From Bacteroidales bacterium (lineage in GTDB: Bacteria; Bacteroidota; Bacteroidia; Bacteroidales; Paludibacteraceae), in NCBI GenBank assembly GCA_900766775.1, contig CAAFXN010000210.1, positions 1 through 5,656 of the forward strand: 5,656 nucleotides of DNA, read 5' to 3'. Shown here one piece after another: positions 1-4,850 of the stretch. The notes under the pieces were generated by a model that saw only the letters and a program-made list of their open reading frames with translations, searched no databases and had not been told where the DNA came from. The stretch's first letter is position 1, and each line of letters opens with the position of its first letter. A program made the translations under genes and the position numbers.

Positions 1-21
1 AGACGTGTGCTCTTCCGATCT
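1..21. other. Sequencing adapter remnant (Illumina TruSeq read-2 end)
   Basis: These 21 bases (beginning AGACGTGTGC and ending CTTCCGATCT) match the 3' end of the Illumina TruSeq read-2 / index adapter as I know it. They sit at the very start of the sequence, and recognisable NqrB protein begins at base 22. Read in the nqrB frame they give an apparent GTG start followed by Leu-Phe-Arg-Ser, which does not belong to the protein. This is untrimmed library sequence, not biology. Confidence 0.95.
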
Positions 22-768
22 ACGCCGCTGTGGATGGTAGCTGTGGCAACGGCTTTCGCGGTGATTTTCGCGAAAGAGGTGTTCGGCGGTACGGGCTACA
101 ACATCTTCAATGTGGCGCTTATCAGGCGCGCGTTCCTCTTCTTTGCTTATCCTACGCACATGACGGGCGACCAAGCCTTTGTGCGCACAGGCGGCACATG
201 GGGCTGGGACGGCGGCAAGACGCTGGTGGACGGCTTCTCGGGGGCTACCCCGCTGACGCAGGTGGCTACCACCACGGAGGCTAACCTCTTGCCCGTAGGC
301 TTTTGGGATGCCTTCAATGGTTTGATACCCGGTTCAGTGGGCGAGACCTGCTGCTGGGCAATCCTGCTGGGTGCGCTGCTGCTCATCTCGACGGGCGTGG
401 CTTCGTGGAAGACGATGCTGAGCATCTTCGTCGGCGGTGCGCTGACGGCATGGCTATTCAACGTATGCGGTCCGGATACGGCAGCGGCTAACTACCCGTG
501 GTACATGCACTTGGTAACCGGCGGCTTCGCTTTCGGCGCCGTGTTCATGGCGACCGACCCCGTTACCTCGGCTCGCACGGAGTGCGGAAAATGGATTTAT
601 GGTTTCTTGATTGGTTTCATGGCGATAGTGATACGTGTGCTCAACCCGGGTTATCCCGAGGGTATGATGCTCGCTATCCTGCTGATGAACGCTTTCGCAC
701 CGCTGATTGACTGGTGCGTAGTGCAAGTGAACATCAAACGCCGTATGAAACGCGCAACTGTTAAATAA
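22..768 (+). CDS. nqrB: Na+-translocating NADH:quinone reductase subunit B (5'-truncated)
   Basis: NqrB is the large membrane subunit of the Na+-pumping NADH:quinone reductase. It carries covalent FMN and takes part in riboflavin and quinone binding and Na+ translocation. Only about 249 C-terminal residues are present. The Vibrio cholerae protein is about 415 residues, so roughly 160 are missing, including the true start. Visible family features are the FGGTGYN...RAFLFFAYPTHMTGD block, the flavinylation motif DGFSGATPLTQ with the FMN-accepting Thr encoded at 247-249, several hydrophobic helices, and the closing NPGYPEGMMLAILLMNAFAP segment followed by a basic tail. The stretch between MTGD and DGFSGAT is longer than in my memory of the Vibrio protein. 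The apparent GTG start at base 7 is adapter sequence and should be ignored. The gene ends at TAA 766-768, nine bases before nqrC, as the first member of the visible operon. Confidence 0.95.
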   Translation, partial: TPLWMVAVATAFAVIFAKEVFGGTGYNIFNVALIRRAFLFFAYPTHMTGDQAFVRTGGTWGWDGGKTLVDGFSGATPLTQVATTTEANLLPVGFWDAFNGLIPGSVGETCCWAILLGALLLISTGVASWKTMLSIFVGGALTAWLFNVCGPDTAAANYPWYMHLVTGGFAFGAVFMATDPVTSARTECGKWIYGFLIGFMAIVIRVLNPGYPEGMMLAILLMNAFAPLIDWCVVQVNIKRRMKRATVK

Positions 769-771
769 GGA
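767..771 (+). promoter_or_regulatory. Ribosome binding site of nqrC (AAGGA)
   Basis: AAGGA overlaps the nqrB stop codon and lies six bases before ATG 778. It matters because it fixes the nqrC start upstream of the rubredoxin-like module, so the N-terminal extension is translated and is not an upstream artefact. Confidence 0.75.
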
Positions 772-777
772 ACGACT

Positions 778-1602
778 ATGGCAGAAAAGAAATATGTATG
801 CTCCGTGTGCGGCTATGTCCACATAGGAGACAAAGCGCCCGAAGAATGCCCGCAGTGTCATCAGAAAGGTGTCTTTGTAGAAGAAAAGAAAGGGCTGAAC
901 ACCAACAGCAATCTCTATACCTTCGCCTACGCAACGGTGATAGTTGTGCTGGTGGCAGTGTTGCTCGCTGTGGTGAGCCAAGTGCTGAGCCCGCGTCAGC
1001 AAGCCAATGTGCTGCTTGACCAACAGAAGCAGATTCTCGTGGCGCTCAATCAAGACTATTCCGAAACCGACCCCGCGGCTTTGTATCAGCGCCTTGTGGT
1101 GGATACGCTGGACGTGAATGGGGCACCGGTGTTCGTAGCGAACATTGAGGGCGAGACGAAGTTCGTGCTGAAACTGCACGGTGCCGGTCTGTGGGGCGGC
1201 ATCGGAGGCTACCTCGCGCTTGACGCGGACAAAAACACCATCTTCGGTGTGAACTTCAACCACGAGAGCGAGACCCCAGGTCTGGGTGCAGAGATTGTAA
1301 CGGAGAAATTCCGCCACCAGTTCAACGGAAAGCATATCAAGAATGCAGACGGCGAAGTGGTGTCGGTGGCAGTGCTGAAATCGGGCAAACTGGCAGAAGG
1401 TCAGGAGCAGGTGGATGCCATCTCCGGCGCCACCATCACCTCGACGGGTGTGAGCGATATGTTGCTCAGCAACTTGGGTGAGTACGCCGATTTCTTGAAC
1501 AAGACATGTAACAAACCTTGCCAAGCCACTTGCGAAGCCGCAGAGGAGGTTGCTCCTGCTGCATGCTGCGCGGAGACTTGCGAACAAACGGAGGGAGAAT
1601 AA
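778..1602 (+). CDS. nqrC: Na+-NQR subunit C with an N-terminal rubredoxin-like domain and Cys-rich tail
   Basis: NqrC is the single-pass subunit whose periplasmic domain carries covalent FMN and relays electrons to NqrB. Domains in order: residues 1-39 form a rubredoxin-like module with Cys8, Cys11, Cys24 and Cys27 (CSVCGY, then CPQC; C-x2-C-x12-C-x2-C, the spacing of the rubrerythrin iron centre). Residues about 47-68 are the membrane helix. Residues about 75-240 are the FMN-binding domain, with HESETPGLG at 162-170 and the flavinylation motif DAISGATITS, where Thr219 is the expected FMN acceptor. Residues 241-274 are a tail with six Cys (244, 248, 252, 263, 264, 268). Ordinary NqrC begins near MNTNSN; here the equivalent is Leu40-NTNSN (CTG at 895), so the usual start is gone and translation must begin at ATG 778, which has its own AAGGA. 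At 274 residues it is longer than typical NqrC. The family is certain; the role of the two additions is unknown. Confidence 0.95.
   Translation: MAEKKYVCSVCGYVHIGDKAPEECPQCHQKGVFVEEKKGLNTNSNLYTFAYATVIVVLVAVLLAVVSQVLSPRQQANVLLDQQKQILVALNQDYSETDPAALYQRLVVDTLDVNGAPVFVANIEGETKFVLKLHGAGLWGGIGGYLALDADKNTIFGVNFNHESETPGLGAEIVTEKFRHQFNGKHIKNADGEVVSVAVLKSGKLAEGQEQVDAISGATITSTGVSDMLLSNLGEYADFLNKTCNKPCQATCEAAEEVAPAACCAETCEQTEGE
1590..1597 (+). promoter_or_regulatory. Ribosome binding site of nqrD (GGAGGGAG)
   Basis: A purine-rich GGAGGGAG lies inside the last codons of nqrC, six bases before ATG 1604. It selects ATG 1604 over the earlier in-frame start at 1550, which would add 18 non-family residues and overlap nqrC. 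Confidence 0.75.
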
Positions 1603-1603
1603 T

Positions 1604-2236
1604 ATGGCACTATCTCAGAAAACAAAAGACACCCTGCTGGGTCCTTTGAACTTGAACAACCCTGTGGTAGTACAGGTGTTGGGTATATGCTCCGCGTTGG
1701 CAGTAACGGTGCAACTGAAGCCCGCGTTGGTGATGGGTATCGCCGTTACCATCATCGTGGCGATGTCTAACGTGATTATCTCGCTCATCCGCAAGACCAT
1801 CCCGATGCGTATCCGTATCATCGTGCAACTGGTGGTAGTGGCTGCGCTGGTAACGCTCGTGAGCGAAATTTTGAAAGCCTTTGCCTACGACATTGCCATG
1901 CAGCTGAGCGTGTATATCGGACTGATTATCACCAACTGTATCTTGATGGGGCGCTTGGAGGCGTTTGCCATGACCAACAAAGTGTGGGACTCGTTCCTTG
2001 ACGGTCTGGGCAATGGCTTCGGCTATGCCATCATTCTGGTGATTGTCGCTTTCTTCCGCGAGTTGCTCGGCTCGGGCACGCTGCTCGGTTTCCGTGTGAT
2101 TCCGGAGAGTTGGTATATAGCCAACGGCGGCGTATATGAGAACTGCGGCATGATGATGATGCCGGCTATGGCTCTGATTTTGGTAGGATGTATCATTTGG
2201 GCTCACAGAAGCCTCAATAAGGAGGAGAAGAAGTAA
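1604..2236 (+). CDS. nqrD: Na+-translocating NADH:quinone reductase subunit D
   Basis: NqrD is an integral membrane subunit of about six helices, related to RnfE and paired with NqrE in an inverted arrangement around a [2Fe-2S] cluster in the membrane. The 210-residue protein has the normal family length and opening (LLGPLNLNNPVVVQVLGICS). Cys29 (in LGICS) and Cys112 (in TNCILMG) match the two cluster ligands known for the Vibrio subunit. Other family marks are NKVWDSFLDGLGNGFGYA and the FFRELLGSGTLLGF loop. The start at ATG 1604 is one base after the nqrC stop and has a good ribosome binding site inside nqrC, so translation is probably coupled. The C-terminus (SLNKEEKK) is short and basic. 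RnfE is excluded because the set ends with an nqrF gene. Confidence 0.97.
   Translation: MALSQKTKDTLLGPLNLNNPVVVQVLGICSALAVTVQLKPALVMGIAVTIIVAMSNVIISLIRKTIPMRIRIIVQLVVVAALVTLVSEILKAFAYDIAMQLSVYIGLIITNCILMGRLEAFAMTNKVWDSFLDGLGNGFGYAIILVIVAFFRELLGSGTLLGFRVIPESWYIANGGVYENCGMMMMPAMALILVGCIIWAHRSLNKEEKK
2219..2227 (+). promoter_or_regulatory. Ribosome binding site of nqrE (AAGGAGGAG)
   Basis: A near-perfect Shine-Dalgarno sequence lies within the last codons of nqrD, ten bases before ATG 2238. With the single-base gap between nqrD and nqrE it points to coupled translation. Confidence 0.75.
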
Positions 2237-2237
2237 T

Positions 2238-2846
2238 ATGGAACATGCTCTTAGTTTGTTTGTTCGCTCTATCTTTGCGGACAATATGATTTTCGCATAC
2301 TTCTTGGGTATGTGTTCGTACCTTGCCGTGTCGAAAGACGTGAAGACCAGTGCGGGATTGGGCGTAGCCGTTACGTTCGTGCTGCTCATCACCCTGCCGG
2401 TGAACTATCTGCTGCAAGTGTATGTGTTGAACCCTCTGAATCTGGGTTACTTGTCGTTCATCCTCTTCATCGCCGTGATTGCCGCTATCGTGCAGTTGGT
2501 AGAGATGGTTGTGGAGAAATACTCGCCATCGCTGTATGCGTCGCTGGGTATCTTCCTGCCGCTGATTGCCGTGAACTGCGCCATCATGGGTGGCTCGCTC
2601 TTCATGCAACAGCGTATCATCCTCGACCCCGAGAACGTGAAAGCGATTGCGAACATCGGCGACGCCTTCGCCTACGCCTTCGGCTCCGGTCTCGGCTGGT
2701 TGCTGGCTATCGTCTGCTTGGCAGGTATTCGCGAGAAAATGGAATACAACGACGTACCCAAGCCCCTGCAAGGACTGGGCATCACCTTCATCACCGTAGG
2801 TCTGATGGCGATGGCATTCATGTGCTTCTCGGGACTTAACATTTAA
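2238..2846 (+). CDS. nqrE: Na+-translocating NADH:quinone reductase subunit E
   Basis: NqrE is the second of the two homologous six-helix membrane subunits and partner of NqrD; it is related to RnfA. The 202-residue length is normal. It opens with the family signature (LSLFVRSIFADNMIFAYFLG) and has Cys26 (in LGMCSYLAVS) and Cys114 (in AVNCAIMGGS), the two residues expected to complete the four-cysteine [2Fe-2S] site shared with NqrD. The family loop FGSGLGWLLAI and the AGIREKMEYNDVPKPLQGLGITFI segment are also present. It starts one base after the nqrD stop with a strong ribosome binding site. No truncation or odd residue is seen. The assignment to NqrE rather than RnfA rests on the operon. 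Confidence 0.97.
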   Translation: MEHALSLFVRSIFADNMIFAYFLGMCSYLAVSKDVKTSAGLGVAVTFVLLITLPVNYLLQVYVLNPLNLGYLSFILFIAVIAAIVQLVEMVVEKYSPSLYASLGIFLPLIAVNCAIMGGSLFMQQRIILDPENVKAIANIGDAFAYAFGSGLGWLLAIVCLAGIREKMEYNDVPKPLQGLGITFITVGLMAMAFMCFSGLNI

Positions 2847-2850
2847 TGAT

Positions 2851-2856
2851 AGGAGG
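2851..2856 (+). promoter_or_regulatory. Ribosome binding site of nqrF (AGGAGG)
   Basis: AGGAGG is nine bases before ATG 2866. It supports that ATG over the in-frame ATG at 2875, and keeps the full hydrophobic N-terminus. Confidence 0.8.
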
Positions 2857-2865
2857 ACAACAGAT

Positions 2866-4146
2866 ATGGATTTTATGGCAATTTTATGGGCAGTAGTTGT
2901 ATTCCTTTTGGTTATCCTGCTGCTGGTTATCATCCTATTGGTAGCGAAGAAGTATTTAGTGCCTTCGGGTGATGTGAAAGTGGTGGTGAACGGCGACAAG
3001 GAATACCATATTCCTGCCGGCGGTACGCTGCTGAACGCGATGGGTTCTGCCGGTGTGCACCTGCCTTCCGCCTGCGGCGGTAAGGGCTCATGCGGACAAT
3101 GCAAGTGCCAAGTGCTGGAAGGCGGCGGCGAGATTCTGCCTACCGAGACCGTACATTTCACCCGCAAGCAACAGAAAGACCATTGGCGCTTGGGCTGCCA
3201 GGTGAAGGTGAAGAACGACCTCGCGCTGAAGATAGACGAGTCGGTTCTCGGTGTGAAGGAATGGGAGTGCACCGTTATCTCGAACAAGAACGTGGCTACG
3301 TTCATCAAGGAGTTCAAGGTGCAGTTGCCCCCGGGCGAGCACATGGACTTCATCCCGGGCTCGTATGCACAAATCAAGATTCCTGCATACGACATCAACT
3401 ACAACGACTTCGACCGCGAGATGATTGGCGACCTGTACGTGCCGGCATGGGAGAAGTTCGGACTCTTCGGCTTGAAGCAGAAGAACACCGAGCCCACTAT
3501 CCGTGCATACTCTATGGCGAACTACCCCGACGAGGGCGATATCATCACGCTGACCGTGCGTATCGCCACGCCGCCGTTCAAGCCGAAAGAGCAGTGCCCG
3601 AATGGACCCGAGTTCCAAGACGTGCCCTGCGGTATCGCTTCGACCTATATCTTCTCGCTCAAGCCGGGTGATAAGGTAACGATGTCGGGTCCTTACGGCG
3701 ATTTCCACCCCGTGTTCGACTCCAAGCGCGAGATGATTTGGGTCGGCGGTGGTGCCGGAATGGCGCCGCTCCGCGCACAAATCATGCACATGCTCAAGAC
3801 CCTGCACACACGCGACCGCGAGATGCACTATTTCTACGGTGCACGTGCCATCGACGAGGTGTTCTTCATGGAAGACTTCCTCGCATTGGAGAAGGAGTAT
3901 CCCAACTTCCACTTCCACTTGGCACTCGACCGTCCCGACCCCAAGGCAGACGCTCTCGGCGTGAAATATACGCCGGGCTTCATTGCTCCCGTGATGGGCG
4001 ACACCTATCTCAAGCAGCATGATGCACCCGAGGACATTGAGTACTACCTCTGCGGACCTCCTATGATGTCCAAGACGGTGGTTGACCTGCTCCACTCCCT
4101 CGGCGTAGAGGACGACATGATTCGCTTCGACAACTTCGGAGGCTAA
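2866..4146 (+). CDS. nqrF: Na+-translocating NADH:quinone reductase subunit F
   Basis: NqrF is the NADH dehydrogenase subunit and the electron entry point: NADH to FAD to [2Fe-2S]. The 426-residue protein has the usual length. Domains in order: an N-terminal membrane anchor (about residues 4-27); a plant-type ferredoxin domain with ligands Cys70, Cys76, Cys79 and Cys111 (ACGGKGSCGQC, then RLGCQV); a flavin domain with the FAD motif RAYSMANYP at 213-221; an NADH-binding domain with GGGAGMAPLRAQ at 294-305 and CGPPMM at 396-401; and the C-terminal FDNFGG that packs on the flavin. The catalytic part faces the cytoplasm. It is the last gene of the operon, 19 bases after nqrE, and is followed by a hairpin terminator. 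No missing key residue is seen. The RAYSMANYP and FDNFGG forms and the membrane anchor separate it from free ferredoxin reductases. Confidence 0.98.
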   Translation: MDFMAILWAVVVFLLVILLLVIILLVAKKYLVPSGDVKVVVNGDKEYHIPAGGTLLNAMGSAGVHLPSACGGKGSCGQCKCQVLEGGGEILPTETVHFTRKQQKDHWRLGCQVKVKNDLALKIDESVLGVKEWECTVISNKNVATFIKEFKVQLPPGEHMDFIPGSYAQIKIPAYDINYNDFDREMIGDLYVPAWEKFGLFGLKQKNTEPTIRAYSMANYPDEGDIITLTVRIATPPFKPKEQCPNGPEFQDVPCGIASTYIFSLKPGDKVTMSGPYGDFHPVFDSKREMIWVGGGAGMAPLRAQIMHMLKTLHTRDREMHYFYGARAIDEVFFMEDFLALEKEYPNFHFHLALDRPDPKADALGVKYTPGFIAPVMGDTYLKQHDAPEDIEYYLCGPPMMSKTVVDLLHSLGVEDDMIRFDNFGG

Positions 4147-4163
4147 AAATCACCTACGAACCA

Positions 4164-4249
4164 AGTTTCAGGTTTCAAGTTTTAGGACTGCTACTCAGAC
4201 AAACACTTGTCCGCGTAACACCTAAGGCTTGAAACCTGAAACTGTTTTT
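4164..4249 (+). terminator. Probable rho-independent terminator of the nqr operon
   Basis: A 23-bp inverted repeat (4164-4186 with 4221-4243) encloses a 34-base loop and is followed by G and five T's (4245-4249). All 23 positions pair in RNA, with two of them G-U wobbles (4180/4227 and 4181/4226). It begins 17 bases after the nqrF stop. The left arm is itself three 7-base units (AGTTTCA, GGTTTCA, AGTTTTA). The large loop is unusual for an intrinsic terminator, so it may be a dispersed palindromic repeat serving as one. Confidence 0.6.
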
Positions 4250-4263
4250 ATGAAGCACAACGG

Positions 4264-4353
4264 AGTGTGCCGGCTGTTTCTATAAACTCACCCGCGCGCG
4301 TACACACGTATATATTTTAGGAAAGTGCCGGCACGCTGGCACGCCGGCACACT
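4264..4353. repeat. GC-rich inverted repeat with three 8-bp tandem repeats (GCYGGCAC)
   Basis: Positions 4327-4350 are three consecutive 8-bp units, GCCGGCAC, GCTGGCAC and GCCGGCAC. The block can fold on itself (4325-4332 with 4343-4350). It also pairs perfectly over 11 bases with an upstream segment (4264-4274 with 4343-4353). No T-run follows, so it is not a clear terminator. No function is visible. Confidence 0.6.
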
Positions 4354-4389
4354 TCTAACTGCTACCCCTCTCCGCACACCCATGCTCCT

Positions 4390-4417
4390 ACCCCAAAAGA
4401 GTACGATTGTTAAGATT
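4390..4417. repeat. 28-bp direct repeat, copy 1
   Basis: The segment begins ACCCCAAAA and ends with the 16-mer TACGATTGTTAAGATT. It matches 4495-4522 at 25 of 28 positions, with all differences at repeat positions 10-12. The copies start 105 bases apart and flank a GC-rich hairpin and tandem-repeat block. Confidence 0.75.
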
Positions 4418-4425
4418 TGCCATGC

Positions 4426-4447
4426 CGCGACCCTGTCGCGTCTTTTT
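4426..4447 (+). terminator. Weak terminator-like hairpin
   Basis: CGCGA and TCGCG form a 5-bp GC-rich stem around CCCTG, followed directly by TCTTTTT. The shape is right for an intrinsic terminator on the plus strand, but the stem is short. An alternative longer pairing (4425-4432 with 4456-4463) competes with it. It could be a back-up stop for nqr readthrough. Confidence 0.3.
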
Positions 4448-4480
4448 CGCGGGTCGGTCGCGGGTCTCCCGCGGGTCGAA
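4448..4480. repeat. Three 11-bp tandem repeats with CGCGGGTC core
   Basis: CGCGGGTC occurs at 4448-4455, 4459-4466 and 4470-4477, each followed by three variable bases (GGT, TCC, GAA), so the period is exactly 11 bp. This is about one DNA helical turn, and would also fit simple slippage or a multi-site protein target. No adjacent promoter is recognised. Confidence 0.6.
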
Positions 4481-4494
4481 CGCACCTCAACCCC

Positions 4495-4522
4495 ACCCCA
4501 AAAATATACGATTGTTAAGATT
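4495..4522. repeat. 28-bp direct repeat, copy 2
   Basis: Second copy of the 28-bp repeat, containing the identical 16-mer at 4507-4522. On the minus strand it includes TATTTTTG, which resembles the Bacteroidetes -7 box. Copy 1 lacks this, and no upstream -33 box is seen, so I treat it as a repeat and not as a promoter. Confidence 0.75.
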
Positions 4523-4556
4523 CCCCTACTCGGCAGTCTCCTCTTACTCCCTAACC

Positions 4557-4594
4557 AAAAGCGGCTGCCTAACTCAACAGGTCAGACAGCCGCT
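4557..4594 (-). terminator. Probable terminator of the minus-strand small-protein gene
   Basis: AGCGGCTG (4560-4567) and CAGCCGCT (4587-4594) pair perfectly. Pairing continues inward with mismatches (4569-4570 with 4584-4585, 4572-4573 with 4581-4582). Read on the minus strand the stem is followed by a run of T's (AAAA at 4557-4560 on plus). It lies 45 bases after the stop codon of the 44-residue ORF, which supports that ORF as a transcribed unit or the end of the tolC transcript. There is no T-run on the plus side. Confidence 0.5.
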
Positions 4595-4638
4595 CGTGGT
4601 GGCTTATGCACGGGCAGAACCCGCTTTACGTATAACGT

Positions 4639-4773
4639 TTATACCTCCGTATGGGGCGTTGTTTCTTTGCGTTTCTTGTGTTCTTTTACCTTCTGCATAA
4701 TGCTGATGGTAAGGAAAGGCACAAGGAACATCGCCAAGAATACAAGGGTAAGAATAACAATTGATAAGTCCAT
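4639..4773 (-). CDS. Small single-pass membrane protein, 44 residues, unknown function
   Basis: This short frame reads ATG at 4773 to TAA at 4639. The protein starts MDLSIVILTLVFLAMFLVPF, giving one hydrophobic helix (about residues 4-25) with a Pro near its middle. It is followed by a strongly basic stretch (QKVKEHKKRK, residues 27-36) and a short polar end (ETTPHTEV). By the positive-inside rule the N-terminus lies outside and the C-terminus in the cytoplasm. I do not recognise the family. Evidence that it is real: the clean membrane-helix-plus-basic-tail layout, the lack of any better frame on either strand here, and a terminator-like hairpin 45 bases downstream in the same direction. No strong Shine-Dalgarno is present; the start is preceded by A-rich AATTAAACACTACAACT, which is common in Bacteroidetes. 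It lies 77 bases after the TolC frame and may share its transcript. Small accessory subunits of respiratory or transport complexes have this shape, but no such role is shown. Confidence 0.6.
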   Translation of the reverse strand: MDLSIVILTLVFLAMFLVPFLTISIMQKVKEHKKRKETTPHTEV

Positions 4774-4813
4774 AGTTGTAGTGTTTAATTGGTTGATAAC
4801 TGGTTGATTATTT

Positions 4814-4848
4814 GACCGCTACGCGGTTAGACAGCGCACAGCGCGGTC
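4814..4848. repeat. Hairpin-forming palindromic element (GACCGC...GCGGTC)
   Basis: Between the small-protein start and the TolC stop, GACCGC (4814-4819) pairs with GCGGTC (4843-4848). Inside it lie two smaller hairpins: ACCGC-TAC-GCGGT at 4815-4827, and GCGC around ACA at about 4834-4844. There is no T-run on either side. On the minus strand it precedes the small gene and could be an RNA-processing or stabilising structure. Confidence 0.4.
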
Positions 4849-4850
4849 AT

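Larger units (their letters stand above)
4147..4638. other. Repeat- and hairpin-rich intergenic region between convergent units
   Basis: This 492-base stretch between nqrF (+) and the small membrane protein gene (-) holds no gene I can support. It contains, in order: the nqr terminator hairpin, a GC-rich block of three 8-bp tandem repeats, the first copy of a 28-bp direct repeat, a terminator-like hairpin, three 11-bp tandem repeats, the second copy of the 28-bp repeat, and a terminator-like hairpin facing the minus strand. The open frames across it on both strands have no family resemblance and cross these structures. A small RNA is possible but not shown. Confidence 0.6.

Noticed and set aside
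454..1587. Long minus-strand ORF (377 residues) across nqrB and nqrC
   Set aside because: It is antisense to two clear nqr genes, is rich in His, Cys and Arg as expected from complementary codon bias, and shows no family features.
1550..1603. Earlier start for nqrD giving 18 extra residues
   Set aside because: It overlaps nqrC deeply, has no ribosome binding site and adds residues foreign to the family. ATG 1604 has GGAGGGAG and gives Cys29 at the expected place.
2214..3398. Minus-strand ORF (394 residues) across nqrE and nqrF
   Set aside because: It is a shadow of the nqrE and nqrF codons, with no recognisable domain; the plus-strand genes account for the sequence.
778..4146. Rnf complex in place of Na+-NQR
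   Set aside because: NqrC/D/E are related to RnfG/E/A, but the set ends in an FAD- and ferredoxin-type NqrF and the order B-C-D-E-F is that of nqr. No RnfB or RnfC is present.
4390..4522. CRISPR-like array
   Set aside because: There are only two repeat copies, the spacing is 77 bases with internal tandem repeats, and no cas genes are present.
4325..4807. Plus-strand ORF (160 residues) in the intergenic region
   Set aside because: It runs through tandem repeats, two hairpins and the minus-strand small gene. The protein is low-complexity, resembles no family and has no ribosome binding site.
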